64,000 nt of DNA from Microbacterium sp. ACRRU (GTDB lineage Bacteria > Actinomycetota > Actinomycetes > Actinomycetales > Microbacteriaceae). The stretch spans positions 62,001-126,000 of the forward strand of contig NZ_JAKRNI010000001.1 in assembly GCF_022346945.1 (NCBI RefSeq), written 5' to 3'. The translations under genes were made by a program, and so were the position numbers. The notes beneath the pieces were generated by a model. It saw only the letters and a program-made list of their open reading frames with translations. It ran no database searches and was not told the origin of the DNA. Shown piece after piece: positions 7,436-15,722 of this stretch; within the stretch, counting starts at the first letter, position 1, and every line of letters begins with the position of its first letter.

Positions 7436-8661
7436 ACCACACGCCGACGTTGGCCGAGTTCGAGGATGCCGCGCAGACTCTGCGCGGCATCATCACGCGA
7501 ACCCCGCTGGACGAATCGCTGCATCTGACCGAGTTGCTCGGCGTCCCCGTTCACCTCAAGCTCGAGAACCTCCAGCGGACGGGCTCATTCAAGATCCGCG
7601 GGGCGACCTACCGCCTCTCGCGGCTGACGGCCGAGGAACGCGCGCGGGGGGTCGTTGCGGCATCCGCGGGCAACCACGCGCAGGGAGTCGCTCTCGCGGC
7701 GCAGCAACTGGGCATCTCGGCAACGATCTTCATGCCCCTGGGCGTTCCGGTTCCCAAGCTCCTCGCAACACGCGGCTATGGCGCGGATGTCATCCTGGAG
7801 GGCGCCACGGTCGAGACCCCGCTCCGGCTGGCCGCCGAGTTCGCCGAACGGACCGGGGCGGTGCTGATTCATCCCTTCGACCACAGCGACATCGTCGTGG
7901 GTCAGGGGACGCTCGGTCTCGAGCTCGTCGAGGACCTGCCCGATCTCGAGACGGTCATCGTCGGAATCGGTGGCGGGGGACTGGCCGCCGGGGTCGCGGC
8001 GGCGGTCAAAGCGCGTGCGGCCGCCGAGGGACGCGCCGTACGTGTCATCGGGGTGCAGGCCGAGAACTCCGCGGCCTACCCGTCATCCCTGGCGGCCGGA
8101 TATCCCATTCAGGTCTCCACGACGCCCACCATCGCAGACGGTATCGCCGTGGCCCGCCCCGGAGACCTCCCGTTCGAGCTCATTCGCGAGTACGTGGACG
8201 AGGTCGTCACCGTCACCGAGGATGACATCGCGCGGGCCCTGCTGGTCCTGCTCGAACGCGCGAAGCAGGTCGTCGAGCCCGCGGGCGCGGTCGGGGTCGC
8301 CGCCATCCTGGCGGGCAAGGTCCAGGCGACGGGAACGACCGTGACGATCCTCTCCGGGGGCAACATCGACCCCCTCCTGCTGCAGCGTGTGGTGGCCCAC
8401 GGGCTGTCGGCATCCGGCCGGTACATGTCGTTGCGGATTCCTCTGCCCGATCGCCCCGGCCAGCTGGCGCGGGTGTCGGAGCTGCTCGCCCAGGTCGGGG
8501 CGAACGTCATCGAGGTGCTGCACACGCGACACGGACAAGGACTCCAGATCAGCGAGGTCATCCTGCAGCTCAGCGTCGAGACCCGCGGTGCCGAGCACCG
8601 CGCTCTCGTCATCCGCACGCTGGAGGAGGCGGGCTTCATCGCCACGGTCGTTCCCGACTGA
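7432..8661 (+). CDS. ilvA: Threonine ammonia-lyase (threonine deaminase), PLP-dependent, with ACT domain
   Basis: 409 residues. Converts L-threonine to 2-oxobutanoate and ammonia, the first step towards isoleucine or the catabolic route. The PLP lysine is Lys54 in SFKIRGA; the phosphate-binding glycine loop is GIGGGGLAAG. A C-terminal ACT domain begins about residue 323 (MSLRIPLPDRPGQLARVSELL). One short ACT domain and about 400 residues match the IlvA/TdcB forms of gram-positives rather than the long two-ACT E. coli enzyme; biosynthetic versus catabolic use cannot be told from sequence. Start ATG 7432 has AAGGAG at 7423-7428 and overlaps the transporter stop. Confidence 0.92.
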   Translation: MNHTPTLAEFEDAAQTLRGIITRTPLDESLHLTELLGVPVHLKLENLQRTGSFKIRGATYRLSRLTAEERARGVVAASAGNHAQGVALAAQQLGISATIFMPLGVPVPKLLATRGYGADVILEGATVETPLRLAAEFAERTGAVLIHPFDHSDIVVGQGTLGLELVEDLPDLETVIVGIGGGGLAAGVAAAVKARAAAEGRAVRVIGVQAENSAAYPSSLAAGYPIQVSTTPTIADGIAVARPGDLPFELIREYVDEVVTVTEDDIARALLVLLERAKQVVEPAGAVGVAAILAGKVQATGTTVTILSGGNIDPLLLQRVVAHGLSASGRYMSLRIPLPDRPGQLARVSELLAQVGANVIEVLHTRHGQGLQISEVILQLSVETRGAEHRALVIRTLEEAGFIATVVPD

Positions 8662-8743
8662 CCGGCGAGCGGCCGAGCGCTCCTCTCACGCCGAGTGATC
8701 GAGGGCGGACGTCTTCGTCGCCCCCGATCCCTGGCGGAAACAC

Positions 8744-8780
8744 CGCGAGCCGCTCACCCCGACGGGGGGAGCGGCTCGCG
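8744..8780. terminator. Bidirectional terminator between ilvA and greA
   Basis: Perfect 12-bp stem CGCGAGCCGCTC / GAGCGGCTCGCG with a 13-nt loop, placed between two convergent genes (ilvA stop 8661, greA stop 8790). Confidence 0.8.
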
Positions 8781-8789
8781 ATGGTCGAG

Positions 8790-9281
8790 TCACTGGCCGG
8801 AGTAGGTTTCGACCTTCACGATCTCGACGGAGATCTGCTTGCCGTTGGGCGCGGTGTAGGAGCCGCTGTCGCCCTCTTTCATCCCCAGGATCGCCTCACC
8901 CAGGGGGGAGGCTTCACTGTAGACGTCGAGTTCCGAGTCGGCCGCGATCTCCCGATTGCCGAGAAGGAACTTCTCCTCGCCCCCCGCGATGAGCGCGGTC
9001 ACGACGGTGCCGGACTCGACGACGCCCGTGCTCTCGGGCGCTTCGCCGACCTTGGCGCTCTTCAGCAGCTGCTGCAGGGTGCGGATGCGCGCCTCCTGCT
9101 TTCCCTGTTCGTCCTTGGCGGCGTGGTAGCCGCCGTTCTCCTTCAGATCGCCCTCTTCACGAGCGGCTTCGATGCGCTTGGCGATCTCTTCGCGGCCCGT
9201 GGTCGAGAGGTGCTCGAGCTCGTGGGCGAGACGGTCGTAGGCATCCTGGGTGAGGAACGTCACCTGAGCGTCGCTGGACAC
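8790..9281 (-). CDS. greA: Transcription elongation factor GreA
   Basis: 163 residues. Rescues backtracked RNA polymerase by stimulating transcript cleavage through the secondary channel. The N-terminal coiled coil (TQDAYDRLAHELEHL... to RIRTLQQLLKSA) carries the acidic tip DLKENGGYHAAKDEQG, and the C-terminal FKBP-like domain ends with ASPLGEAILGMKEGDSGSYTAPNG, both diagnostic. The GTG start at 9281 is supported by AAGGAG seven bases upstream and by a length close to the usual 158; the frame stays open far upstream, but that part has no GreA similarity. Located between two terminators, so monocistronic. Confidence 0.95.
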   Translation of the reverse strand: MSSDAQVTFLTQDAYDRLAHELEHLSTTGREEIAKRIEAAREEGDLKENGGYHAAKDEQGKQEARIRTLQQLLKSAKVGEAPESTGVVESGTVVTALIAGGEEKFLLGNREIAADSELDVYSEASPLGEAILGMKEGDSGSYTAPNGKQISVEIVKVETYSGQ

Positions 9282-9351
9282 GGTGGTCTCCTTCGTCGTT
9301 CGGGCCGGCGATGCGGCGCGATCCATGGGCGCCCGCCGGGAATATGTCGAA

Positions 9352-9374
9352 CGCCCCGGCATCGAGCCGGGGCG
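9352..9374 (-). terminator. Terminator after DUF4307 gene
   Basis: Perfect 9-bp stem CGCCCCGGC / GCCGGGGCG with loop ATCGA, 18 bp beyond the DUF4307 stop in its direction of transcription; it separates that gene from greA. Confidence 0.7.
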
Positions 9375-9391
9375 CGTCTTGAGCAAAAAGC

Positions 9392-9787
9392 CTACGGCAC
9401 CCAACAAGAGTTGACAAAACCCGTGGTCGCCAGGGCGAGGGTGGGGATCTCCTCGGTGAAAGCGCGACTGTGATCGTCGGATGCCGGGTACTCCACGACG
9501 CGCCAGCCGACCGTTCCGTGGTCTTCGTCCTGCGCCTCGATCGCACAGGCCACCGGCTGCCCCACCGGCGCGGTGATCTGGAAGGACACCGTCACACTTT
9601 CGGCATCCGCGACGGTGAAGCCGGTGTCGGTGGCGGTGACGGATGCCAGGCTGTTCGACACGGTCGTCCACGCCAGGGCCGCCGTGAGACCGACGCCGAG
9701 CACGCCCACGACACTCCACAGAACGATGCGGCGCCGCGGCGATCGGGCGCGTCCGTATCGCTCATCGAGCATGGCCTGCGTCGTCAT
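9392..9787 (-). CDS. DUF4307 domain-containing membrane protein
   Basis: 131 residues. A cytoplasmic N-terminus with MLDERYGRA, one membrane helix (about 21-40, IVLWSVVGVLGVGLTAALAW) and an extracytoplasmic domain of about 90 residues with two Cys (VACAIEAQ and NSCWVP). The N-terminal LDERYG and the helix-plus-beta-rich domain identify DUF4307, an actinobacterial family of unknown function. A disulfide between the two Cys is possible but not shown. Usual neighbours in this order are mca-type and greA genes; here only greA is adjacent. GAGGAGACC precedes the ATG. Confidence 0.85.
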   Translation of the reverse strand: MTTQAMLDERYGRARSPRRRIVLWSVVGVLGVGLTAALAWTTVSNSLASVTATDTGFTVADAESVTVSFQITAPVGQPVACAIEAQDEDHGTVGWRVVEYPASDDHSRAFTEEIPTLALATTGFVNSCWVP

Positions 9788-9849
9788 GGTCTCCTCGGGC
9801 TTTAGGCTGGAGTTCCAGGCTACGCGCTTCCGCCCGGACGAAGGACTCC

Positions 9850-10125
9850 ATGCTCACCGCGCTCGCGGCCCTCGCGGCCACGCCCACCCCCGCGTCGACC
9901 CCCGACCCCTCGATCGTCACGCCGGGCCCGATCGGGTTCGCGGCGATCGCCTTCATCGGCGTCGCGGTCTTCTTCCTGGTGTGGGACATGCTGCGTCGCA
10001 TCCGTCGTGGGCGGTATCGCGAAGAGGTCAACGCCGAGTTGGACGCGGAAGAGCAGGCCCGTGCCGCTCAGGCCGCCAGCGAGACCGACGACGAAGACAT
10101 CGACCCCGCCGCCCCGCGCGGCTGA
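9850..10125 (+). CDS. Small single-pass membrane protein, unknown function
   Basis: 91 residues. A Thr/Pro-rich N-terminal part (ATPTPASTPDPSIVTPG), one membrane helix (about 28-46, GFAAIAFIGVAVFFLVWDML), a basic stretch RRIRRGRYREE and an acidic, Ala-rich tail (ETDDEDIDPAAPRG). The positive-inside rule places the tail in the cytoplasm. Not recognised as a named family. AAGGACT lies just upstream of the ATG, and a possible -10 (TAGGCT) lies about 45 bp before. It is divergent from the DUF4307 gene and convergent with the hemolysin III gene. Confidence 0.75.
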   Translation: MLTALAALAATPTPASTPDPSIVTPGPIGFAAIAFIGVAVFFLVWDMLRRIRRGRYREEVNAELDAEEQARAAQAASETDDEDIDPAAPRG

Positions 10126-10156
10126 GGAGGTCGCCGCGACAGCGGCATCCGCGTGA

Positions 10157-10882
10157 TCAGCCGCCGTGGTAGGCGGGCGCGAGCGCGATCAGCAGGCACG
10201 CCGTCCAGTGGCAGAGGAACGCCAGCACCGTGCAGACGTGAAAGATCTCGTGGAACCCGAAGTGTCCCGGCCACGGGTTCGGGCGCTTCAGCGCGTACAC
10301 GACCGCGCCGGCGGTGTAGAGCAGGCCACCGACCACGACGAGGACCATCATGGCCACATTGGCGGCCAGCAGGTCGCCGATGTACATCACGGCTGCCCAC
10401 CCGAGCGCGAGGTACAGGGCGACGTACAGCCATCGGGGCGCGTGGATCCAGAACACCCGGAAGAAGATGCCCAGGATCGCTCCTCCCCACACGATCGAGA
10501 GCAGCAGCACTGTTTGCGGCGTGGGGAGCGCCAGCACCGCGAGCGGGGTGTAGGTGCCGGCGATCAACAGCAGGATGTTCGCGTGGTCGATGCGCTTGAG
10601 CACCGCTCTGGTCTTCGGCTTCCAGTTGAACCGGTGGTACAGGGCCGAGTTGCCGAACAGAAGCATCGACGTGGCCATGAACACCGCGGACGCCCATTTC
10701 GCGGGAGCCCCCTGCGCAAGGCAGATGAGGACGATTCCCGCGGCGATCGCGACGGGGAACGTGCCGGCATGGATCCATCCGCGCCACGTGGGCTTGAGGT
10801 CCGCTTGCGCTCCGACCGCCCCGGCTTCCAGAAGGGGGAGCTGGGGCATCTCGGGGCCGTCGCCGGAGGGGGGAAGTGTCAC
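10157..10882 (-). CDS. Hemolysin III / TrhA family membrane protein (PAQR superfamily)
   Basis: 241 residues with about seven membrane helices. The PAQR/hemolysin III signature residues are all there: NSALYHRFNW with the first Ser/His, RIDHANILLLIAGTYTPLA with the Asp-His pair, and HEIFHVCTVLAFLCHW with the C-terminal His cluster that forms the buried metal site. Bacterial members include TrhA, linked to membrane lipid homeostasis; the haemolysis name is historical and should not be taken as function. The first 30 residues are a variable soluble leader. Monocistronic, convergent with the small membrane protein. Confidence 0.9.
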   Translation of the reverse strand: MTLPPSGDGPEMPQLPLLEAGAVGAQADLKPTWRGWIHAGTFPVAIAAGIVLICLAQGAPAKWASAVFMATSMLLFGNSALYHRFNWKPKTRAVLKRIDHANILLLIAGTYTPLAVLALPTPQTVLLLSIVWGGAILGIFFRVFWIHAPRWLYVALYLALGWAAVMYIGDLLAANVAMMVLVVVGGLLYTAGAVVYALKRPNPWPGHFGFHEIFHVCTVLAFLCHWTACLLIALAPAYHGG

Positions 10883-10983
10883 CCTTCGACCCTACGTCGC
10901 TCCGCATACCCGGGTCCGTACATGCCGGCGACGTCGGGGGAGGTGACGCGCACTTCGCACGGGAATCCGAGGCCGCGACGCGG

Positions 10984-10989
10984 TAGCGT
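10984..10989 (+). promoter_or_regulatory. -10 box (TAGCGT) of leaderless prenyltransferase transcript
   Basis: TAGCGT ends 6 nt before the GTG start at 10996; no Shine-Dalgarno sequence lies between. Confidence 0.45.
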
Positions 10990-10995
10990 AGGCGG

Positions 10996-11778
10996 GTGGC
11001 GCGCATGCGGAGGAACGAGGGGCGAGGACCCCTCTACCGGCTCTACATCTCGCGCCTGCGGCGCCGGATGCCGGCGACGGTTCCACACCACGTGGCGATG
11101 ATGATCGACGGCAATCGGCGATGGGCGCGTCAGCTCGGCTTCGACAGTGCGGCCCACGGGCACCGTGCCGGGGCCGCCAAGATGCACGAGTTCCTGCGGT
11201 GGTGCGACGATCTCGGCATCCAGGTCGTGTCGCTGTATCTGCTGTCCAACGACAATCTGCGCAAACGGGATTCGCGCGAGCTGGACGATCTCATCGACAT
11301 CATCGCCGAGCTGGCACGCGAGCTGTCGCACGAACCGGATTGGCGCGTGCAGCATGTCGGACGCTCCGACGATCTCCCCCCGGCGCTCGCCGAGGTGTTG
11401 CACGAGGTCACCGACCGCACGCGTTCGCACACCGGTCTGCACGTGAACCTCGCCGTCGGCTACGGCGGCCGCAGCGAGATCGTCGACGCGGTGCGCAGCA
11501 TCATCGCGAAGCACGACGAACAGGGCGGGTCGCTCGAAGAGCTCGCCGCGAGTCTGACGCCGGAGCAGATCGGTGAGCACCTCTACACCGGGGGACAGGC
11601 CGACCCCGATCTGGTCATCCGCACCTCGGGCGAGCAGCGGTTGAGCGACTTCCTGCTGTGGCAGTCCGCGCATTCCGAGTTCTACTTCGTCGAGGCGCTC
11701 GGCCCCGATCTGCGCGAGGTCGACTTCCTCCGGGCGATCCGCGATTTCGCGACCCGCGATCGACGATTCGGGCAGTAG
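10996..11778 (+). CDS. uppS: cis-prenyltransferase (isoprenyl/polyprenyl diphosphate synthase, UppS family)
   Basis: 260 residues. Condenses isopentenyl diphosphate onto an allylic diphosphate with Z geometry, supplying the lipid carrier for cell-wall synthesis (undecaprenyl or, in actinobacteria, decaprenyl/Z-farnesyl diphosphate; chain length cannot be read off). The catalytic Asp38 is in MMIDGNRRWAR; downstream signatures are HRAGAAKMHEFLRWC, SLYLLSNDNLRK, LHVNLAVGYGGR and LVIRTSGEQRLSDFLLWQSAHSEFYF. A basic N-terminal extension of about 30 residues (LYRLYISRLRRRM) precedes the catalytic core, as in short-chain actinobacterial homologues. GTG start with a leaderless-type promoter. Confidence 0.93.
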   Translation: MARMRRNEGRGPLYRLYISRLRRRMPATVPHHVAMMIDGNRRWARQLGFDSAAHGHRAGAAKMHEFLRWCDDLGIQVVSLYLLSNDNLRKRDSRELDDLIDIIAELARELSHEPDWRVQHVGRSDDLPPALAEVLHEVTDRTRSHTGLHVNLAVGYGGRSEIVDAVRSIIAKHDEQGGSLEELAASLTPEQIGEHLYTGGQADPDLVIRTSGEQRLSDFLLWQSAHSEFYFVEALGPDLREVDFLRAIRDFATRDRRFGQ

Positions 11779-11872
11779 CAGCGTTAACGTACTCGTCACT
11801 TTTCCGGGCGTGTTCGCGCGCCCCGCGGTGCGTTTCAGGCCTTACGGTGAGGTCATCGGGCACGGAGCCCGG

Positions 11873-11940
11873 TCGAGTCGGCCTTCGGATCGCGACTCGT
11901 GACCCACAGGTCGACTCGTGAGTGCCGGGTGAGACACCCG
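11873..11940 (+). promoter_or_regulatory. Repeat- and hairpin-containing leader of the phoH-like gene
   Basis: A 9-bp direct repeat GACTCGTGA at 11894-11902 and 11913-11921 (19-bp period) follows an inverted half CGAGTC at 11873. A perfect hairpin CGGGTG-AGA-CACCCG (11926-11940) ends five bases before the GGGAG ribosome binding site. This looks like a control region, but no factor can be named. Confidence 0.4.
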
Positions 11941-11955
11941 GGTCGGGAGTGGGTT

Positions 11956-13323
11956 GTGACTGCACGAGCACCGTACGACCAGCGGAACATCGTCGACAGC
12001 AGTGTTTCGGAACCGGATGCCTCAGCCGATCAGGCTCTGCGCACGTATGTTCTGGACACCTCGGTCCTGTTGAGCGACCCGCGGGCGTTCTTCCGTTTCG
12101 CCGAGCATTCGGTCGTGATCCCGGTCGTCGTGATCACCGAGCTCGAGGGCAAACGCCACGATCCCGAGATCGGCTACTTCGCACGGCAAGCGCTGCGGCA
12201 TCTCGACGAACTCCGTATCGAGCACGGCCGGCTGGACTTCCCCGTTCCGGTCGGCACCGACGGCACCCTGCGCGTGGAGTTGAACAACACCGACCCCTCG
12301 GTCCTGCCCTCGGGGATGCGCCTCGGCGACAATGACAGTCGCATCCTGGCCGTGGCCATGAACATCGCCCGTGACGGCGCCGAGGTCACCGTCGTGTCGA
12401 AGGATCTTCCGATGCGCGTGAAGGCCTCCTCGCTGGGGCTGTCGGCGGAGGAGTACCTCGCGGAACAGGCGATGGACTCCGGCTGGACGGGCATCGCCTC
12501 GATCGACGTGTCCGGCGACGACCTCAGCGACCTCTACGAGGCCGAGGTGGCCGTGAGCGAGGACGTCCGCGGCCTCCCGGTGAACACCGGCCTCATCATC
12601 CACTCCGAGCGCGGATCGGCGCTCGGCCGCGTCACCGGCGACGGGGAGTTCCGTCTGGTCCGCGGCGACCGCGACGCCTTCGGTCTGCACGGGCGCTCGG
12701 CTGAGCAGCGCATCGCCATCGACCTGCTGCTCGATCCCGACGTGGGCATCGTGTCGCTCGGGGGTCGGGCGGGTACCGGCAAGTCGGCGCTCGCGTTGTG
12801 CGCGGCCCTCGAGGCGGTGCTGGAGCGGCAGCAGCAGAAGAAGATCATCGTGTTCCGCCCGCTGTTCGCGGTCGGGGGACAGGAGTTGGGCTACCTCCCC
12901 GGCGATCAGGCCGAGAAGATGAACCCGTGGGGTCAGGCGGTGTTCGACACGCTCGGTTCCGTGGTGTCGGGGAACGTCCTCGAAGAGGTGCTCGCGCGAG
13001 GCCTCCTCGAAGTGCTCCCGCTGACGCACATCCGCGGGCGCTCGCTGCACGACGCGTTCGTCATCGTCGACGAGGCGCAGTCGCTCGAACGCAACGTCCT
13101 CCTGACCGTGCTCAGCCGCATCGGACAGAACTCCCGCGTCGTTCTCACCCACGACGTCGGACAGCGTGACAACCTGCGGGTGGGACGCCACGACGGGGTC
13201 GCATCGGTCATCGAGACGCTCAAGGGGCACGCGCTGTTCGGGCACGTCACGCTCACGCGCTCCGAGCGCTCGGCGATCGCCGCGCTCGTGACCGACCTGT
13301 TGGAGGCCGGCGAGCTCTCCTGA
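11956..13323 (+). CDS. PhoH family protein with N-terminal PIN domain (PhoH2/YlaK-like)
   Basis: 455 residues. An N-terminal PIN nuclease-like domain ([13 protein letters not shown] with the first Asp, [10 protein letters not shown] with a Glu, [12 protein letters not shown] with further acids) is fused to a PhoH P-loop ATPase ([12 protein letters not shown]alker [11 protein letters not shown]alker B, ending in [15 protein letters not shown]). Mycobacterial PhoH2 of this architecture is an ATP-dependent RNA helicase/RNase working as a toxin with a small upstream partner; no such partner gene is visible here. I place the start at GTG 11956, preceded by GGGAG with 6-nt spacing; the frame extends to a GTG at 11899, adding 19 non-conserved residues. 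Confidence 0.88.
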   Translation: MTARAPYDQRNIVDSSVSEPDASADQALRTYVLDTSVLLSDPRAFFRFAEHSVVIPVVVITELEGKRHDPEIGYFARQALRHLDELRIEHGRLDFPVPVGTDGTLRVELNNTDPSVLPSGMRLGDNDSRILAVAMNIARDGAEVTVVSKDLPMRVKASSLGLSAEEYLAEQAMDSGWTGIASIDVSGDDLSDLYEAEVAVSEDVRGLPVNTGLIIHSERGSALGRVTGDGEFRLVRGDRDAFGLHGRSAEQRIAIDLLLDPDVGIVSLGGRAGTGKSALALCAALEAVLERQQQKKIIVFRPLFAVGGQELGYLPGDQAEKMNPWGQAVFDTLGSVVSGNVLEEVLARGLLEVLPLTHIRGRSLHDAFVIVDEAQSLERNVLLTVLSRIGQNSRVVLTHDVGQRDNLRVGRHDGVASVIETLKGHALFGHVTLTRSERSAIAALVTDLLEAGELS

Positions 13324-13337
13324 GGTCGACTCGATGA

Positions 13338-13366
13338 GGGGCCGGGATGCCAGGCATCCCGGCCCC
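13338..13366 (+). terminator. Strong Rho-independent terminator after phoH-like gene
   Basis: A 14-bp perfect stem GGGGCCGGGATGCC / GGCATCCCGGCCCC with a one-base centre, followed by TTCTCTCT. Begins 14 bp after the stop. Both arms contain the over-represented GGATGCC/GGCATCC heptamer. Confidence 0.9.
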
Positions 13367-13455
13367 TTCTCTCTGCCCGGGCGCTCATGAGAGCTTTCTC
13401 ATCTCCAGCTTCTTCGCATCTCACGTGCAGCGGCCACGATGGAGTCATCGGCGAG

Positions 13456-13600
13456 GGAGACCTCGTCTCCGCCTCGGCGGTTCCCCCCATAAATGAATAA
13501 GAGGTCGGCTCATCGAGCAGGTCACCGGCGTTTCGGGTACGACGGAAGACCGCCGCAGTCGATCTCCCCAGCCCCCGGTTCCCCCCACCGGGGGCTTTTG
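13456..13600 (+). ncRNA. 6C small RNA
   Basis: Two C6-containing loops in one short intergenic transcript are the mark of the actinobacterial 6C RNA class. A 7-bp stem CGGCGGT (13475-13481) / ACCGCCG (13549-13555) closes a long loop that starts TTCCCCCCATAAATGAATAA; a small GCTC-ATC-GAGC hairpin lies inside it. The second hairpin AGCCCCCGGT / ACCGGGGGCT (13570-13596) has CCCCCC in its loop and ends in TTTT, so it also works as terminator. The 5' end is uncertain; I start at a GGAGAC-CTC-GTCTCC hairpin. In mycobacteria the homologous sRNA pairs with G-rich mRNAs through its C-rich loops. Confidence 0.75.
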
Positions 13601-13613
13601 GGTTTCCGGGGGG

Positions 13614-14270
13614 CTACTCCCAGCGGTAACCGGCGCCGCGCACCGTCACGATGCGTGCCGCGCCGAACTTCGCGCGAAGGTACCGCACGTACACGTCCAC
13701 GACGTTCGAGCCGGGATCGAAGTCCAAGCCCCAGACGCGGCTGAGGAGCTGTTCTCGGCTCAGCACCTGGCCGGCATGCCGCACGAACTCCTCCGCGAGG
13801 GCGAACTCGCGAGCGCTGAGGTCGATCTCGCGTCCTCCGACCGTCGCCCGACGGCTGAGCACGTCGAGCGAGACCTCGCCGTGCGAGACGGTGATGCTCC
13901 CCAGCGTGACCGGCTCGCGCAGCCGGGATCGCACGCGCGCCAGCAGCTCATCGAACTTGAACGGCTTGGCCACATAGTCGTTCGCTCCGGCATCCAGGCC
14001 GTCGACGGTGTCGCGTGTGCTGGTGCGGGCCGTCAGCATGATGACCGGCAGGGACGAGCCCTGACCGCGCAGGCTGCGCAGCACCTCGAAGCCGTCCATG
14101 GTCGGTAAGCCCACGTCGAGCAGGACGAGATCGACGTCGCCCGTCAGGGCGGTCTCCAAGGCGTCTGCGCCGTCGTCGACGATCAGGGTCTGATACCCGG
14201 CGGACACCAGTCCTTTCGCCACGAACGCCGAGATGCGCTCTTCGTCTTCGGCGATGAGGATGCGGGTCAT
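13614..14270 (-). CDS. OmpR/PhoB family DNA-binding response regulator
   Basis: 218 residues. Receiver domain (1-115) with acidic pocket Glu8-Asp9, phosphoacceptor Asp52 in LLDVGLP, Thr80 and Lys102 (VAKPFKF). C-terminal winged helix (about 125-217) ends with the signature NVVDVYVRYLRAKFG and VRGAGYRWE. Its ATG overlaps the stop of the partner kinase by 4 nt (14267-14270), so kinase and regulator are one transcription unit. The controlled genes cannot be inferred; neither neighbour is an obvious target. It converges on the 6C RNA gene, only 14 bp from its terminator. Confidence 0.93.
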   Translation of the reverse strand: MTRILIAEDEERISAFVAKGLVSAGYQTLIVDDGADALETALTGDVDLVLLDVGLPTMDGFEVLRSLRGQGSSLPVIMLTARTSTRDTVDGLDAGANDYVAKPFKFDELLARVRSRLREPVTLGSITVSHGEVSLDVLSRRATVGGREIDLSAREFALAEEFVRHAGQVLSREQLLSRVWGLDFDPGSNVVDVYVRYLRAKFGAARIVTVRGAGYRWE

Positions 14271-15682
14271 CCGGTGGCCTCTCTCTGCAGCACCACGTCG
14301 CCGGCACGAACCGGCGTCGGCAGGTCGGTGGGAGCGTGCGCGCCGCCCAGGGGAACGTGCAACGTGAAGGTCGCGCCGCCTCCGGGGGTGTCCGTGATCG
14401 CGCAGTGTCCGTCGTGCGCCTTGGCGATGGCATCCACGATCGACAGTCCCAGTCCGGAGCCATCGATCCCTCGCCGAGTGGACACGCGATCGAACCGCCG
14501 GAACACCCGGTGTCGCGCGGCCGGAGGGATGCCGGGACCGTGATCGCGCACCCACAGGCTGGCCGTCGTTCCGTCGGTGGAGCTGCCGATCTCGATGGGG
14601 CTGCCCGCGGGCGTGTACTTGGCGGCATTGTCGGCCAACTGCAACCACGCCTGCACGAGGCGGTCGTGGTCGCCGACGATCCGGCCGCGTCCCCGGGCCT
14701 CCACCGTCCACGTGTGCTCGGGGATCGCGGCGACCATCTCCGCCACTCGGTCGGTGAGGGCCGAGACATCGACGACCCCCGTCGACAAGGACCCGGCCTC
14801 CACCGCCGCGAGCGCGTCGATGTCGTCGACGAGACGCGAGAGCCGGTCGAGTTCGGCGATGCCGAGGTCGCGTGTCTCGATGACGTCGTGGGGGTCGGCG
14901 GGGTCCATGGTCTCGAGGTGTCCTCGCACGATCGTGATCGGCGTCTTGAGCTCGTGCCGGACATCGTCGAGCAGCTGACGCTGCGCCTCGACCGACATCG
15001 CCAGACGGTCGAGCATCGAGTTCACCGACGCGGTGAGCCCTGCGATCTCGTCGTCGCCGTCGGTGGTGAATCGAGTGCCGAGATCGGCGATCGTGATCGC
15101 GTCGGTGGTGTCGCGCAGCTTGCGCAGCGGCGAGAACAGCCGCCCGGTGACGAACCAACCCGCCACCGCGACCGCGAGAAGGACGATCGTGCCGGCGATC
15201 GCGTAGGTCGTGGTGGACAGGGTGACCAGCTCCCGACGCTGATCCATCGAGATGGCCTGCACGACAGCGGTATCGCCGTCCACGACGGCCGCGAACCGCA
15301 ACGGGCCGATGGCACTGGGGAGCTCGCCCCGAGTGTCACCGCTCTCCAGGGCGTCGGTGAGACCGTCGAGGAACGTCTCGTCACCGGACAGAGCGAGACC
15401 GGGAGGGGCGGGAGTTGTCGCGACCACGGTGCCGTCGCGAAGCGCCAGGGTCCCATCCGTTCGCCCCGGTACGGCCGCCGCGACCAGCGCGACGGCATCC
15501 TGCTCGCTGGAGGCGACGGTCGACACGAACCCGTCGAGTTGTCGCTCGGCGTTGGCGGTCGCGCGTTCGCTCTGCACGAAGAACGTCACGCCGCCCGTGA
15601 TGATCAACCCGAGCAGGACGACGCCGAGGATCGCCGCGAGGAGCCGTACGCGCGCCGACACTGCTCTCGTGCGGCGGCTCAT
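14267..15682 (-). CDS. Sensor histidine kinase (HAMP, HisKA, HATPase)
   Basis: 471 residues. Membrane helix 1 (about 12-36), an extracytoplasmic sensor region of about 115 residues with no recognised fold, helix 2 (about 160-180), a HAMP linker (RLFSPLRKLRDTTDAI), the dimerisation/phosphotransfer helix with His243 in DVRHELKTP, and an ATPase domain with N box LADNAAKYT, G1 box VRDHGPGIP and G2 box GSGLGLSI. It autophosphorylates and passes phosphate to the overlapping regulator gene. The signal is unknown. The start ATG has CATAAT 6 nt upstream (plus strand 15689-15694), a strong -10, so the operon starts here. Confidence 0.92.
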   Translation of the reverse strand: MSRRTRAVSARVRLLAAILGVVLLGLIITGGVTFFVQSERATANAERQLDGFVSTVASSEQDAVALVAAAVPGRTDGTLALRDGTVVATTPAPPGLALSGDETFLDGLTDALESGDTRGELPSAIGPLRFAAVVDGDTAVVQAISMDQRRELVTLSTTTYAIAGTIVLLAVAVAGWFVTGRLFSPLRKLRDTTDAITIADLGTRFTTDGDDEIAGLTASVNSMLDRLAMSVEAQRQLLDDVRHELKTPITIVRGHLETMDPADPHDVIETRDLGIAELDRLSRLVDDIDALAAVEAGSLSTGVVDVSALTDRVAEMVAAIPEHTWTVEARGRGRIVGDHDRLVQAWLQLADNAAKYTPAGSPIEIGSSTDGTTASLWVRDHGPGIPPAARHRVFRRFDRVSTRRGIDGSGLGLSIVDAIAKAHDGHCAITDTPGGGATFTLHVPLGGAHAPTDLPTPVRAGDVVLQREATG

Positions 15683-15688
15683 CCTCTG

Positions 15689-15694
15689 ATTATG
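15689..15694 (-). promoter_or_regulatory. -10 box (CATAAT) of the kinase-regulator operon
   Basis: Reading on the minus strand, CATAAT ends 6 nt before the kinase ATG. It lies in the 40-bp gap after fumC, so the two-component genes can be expressed apart from the upstream xse-fumC series. Confidence 0.5.
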
Positions 15695-15722
15695 GCGCTC
15701 CTCGGCGTCGTGCCGGTGCGCG

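Noticed and set aside
9282..9719. Long N-terminal extension of GreA
   Set aside because: The extension overlaps the DUF4307 gene and a terminator; the GTG at 9281 has a good ribosome binding site and gives the normal GreA length.
13493..13744. Short plus-strand open frame starting in the 6C RNA interval
   Set aside because: It runs through the RNA terminator and into the response regulator gene; no ribosome binding site and no conserved sequence.
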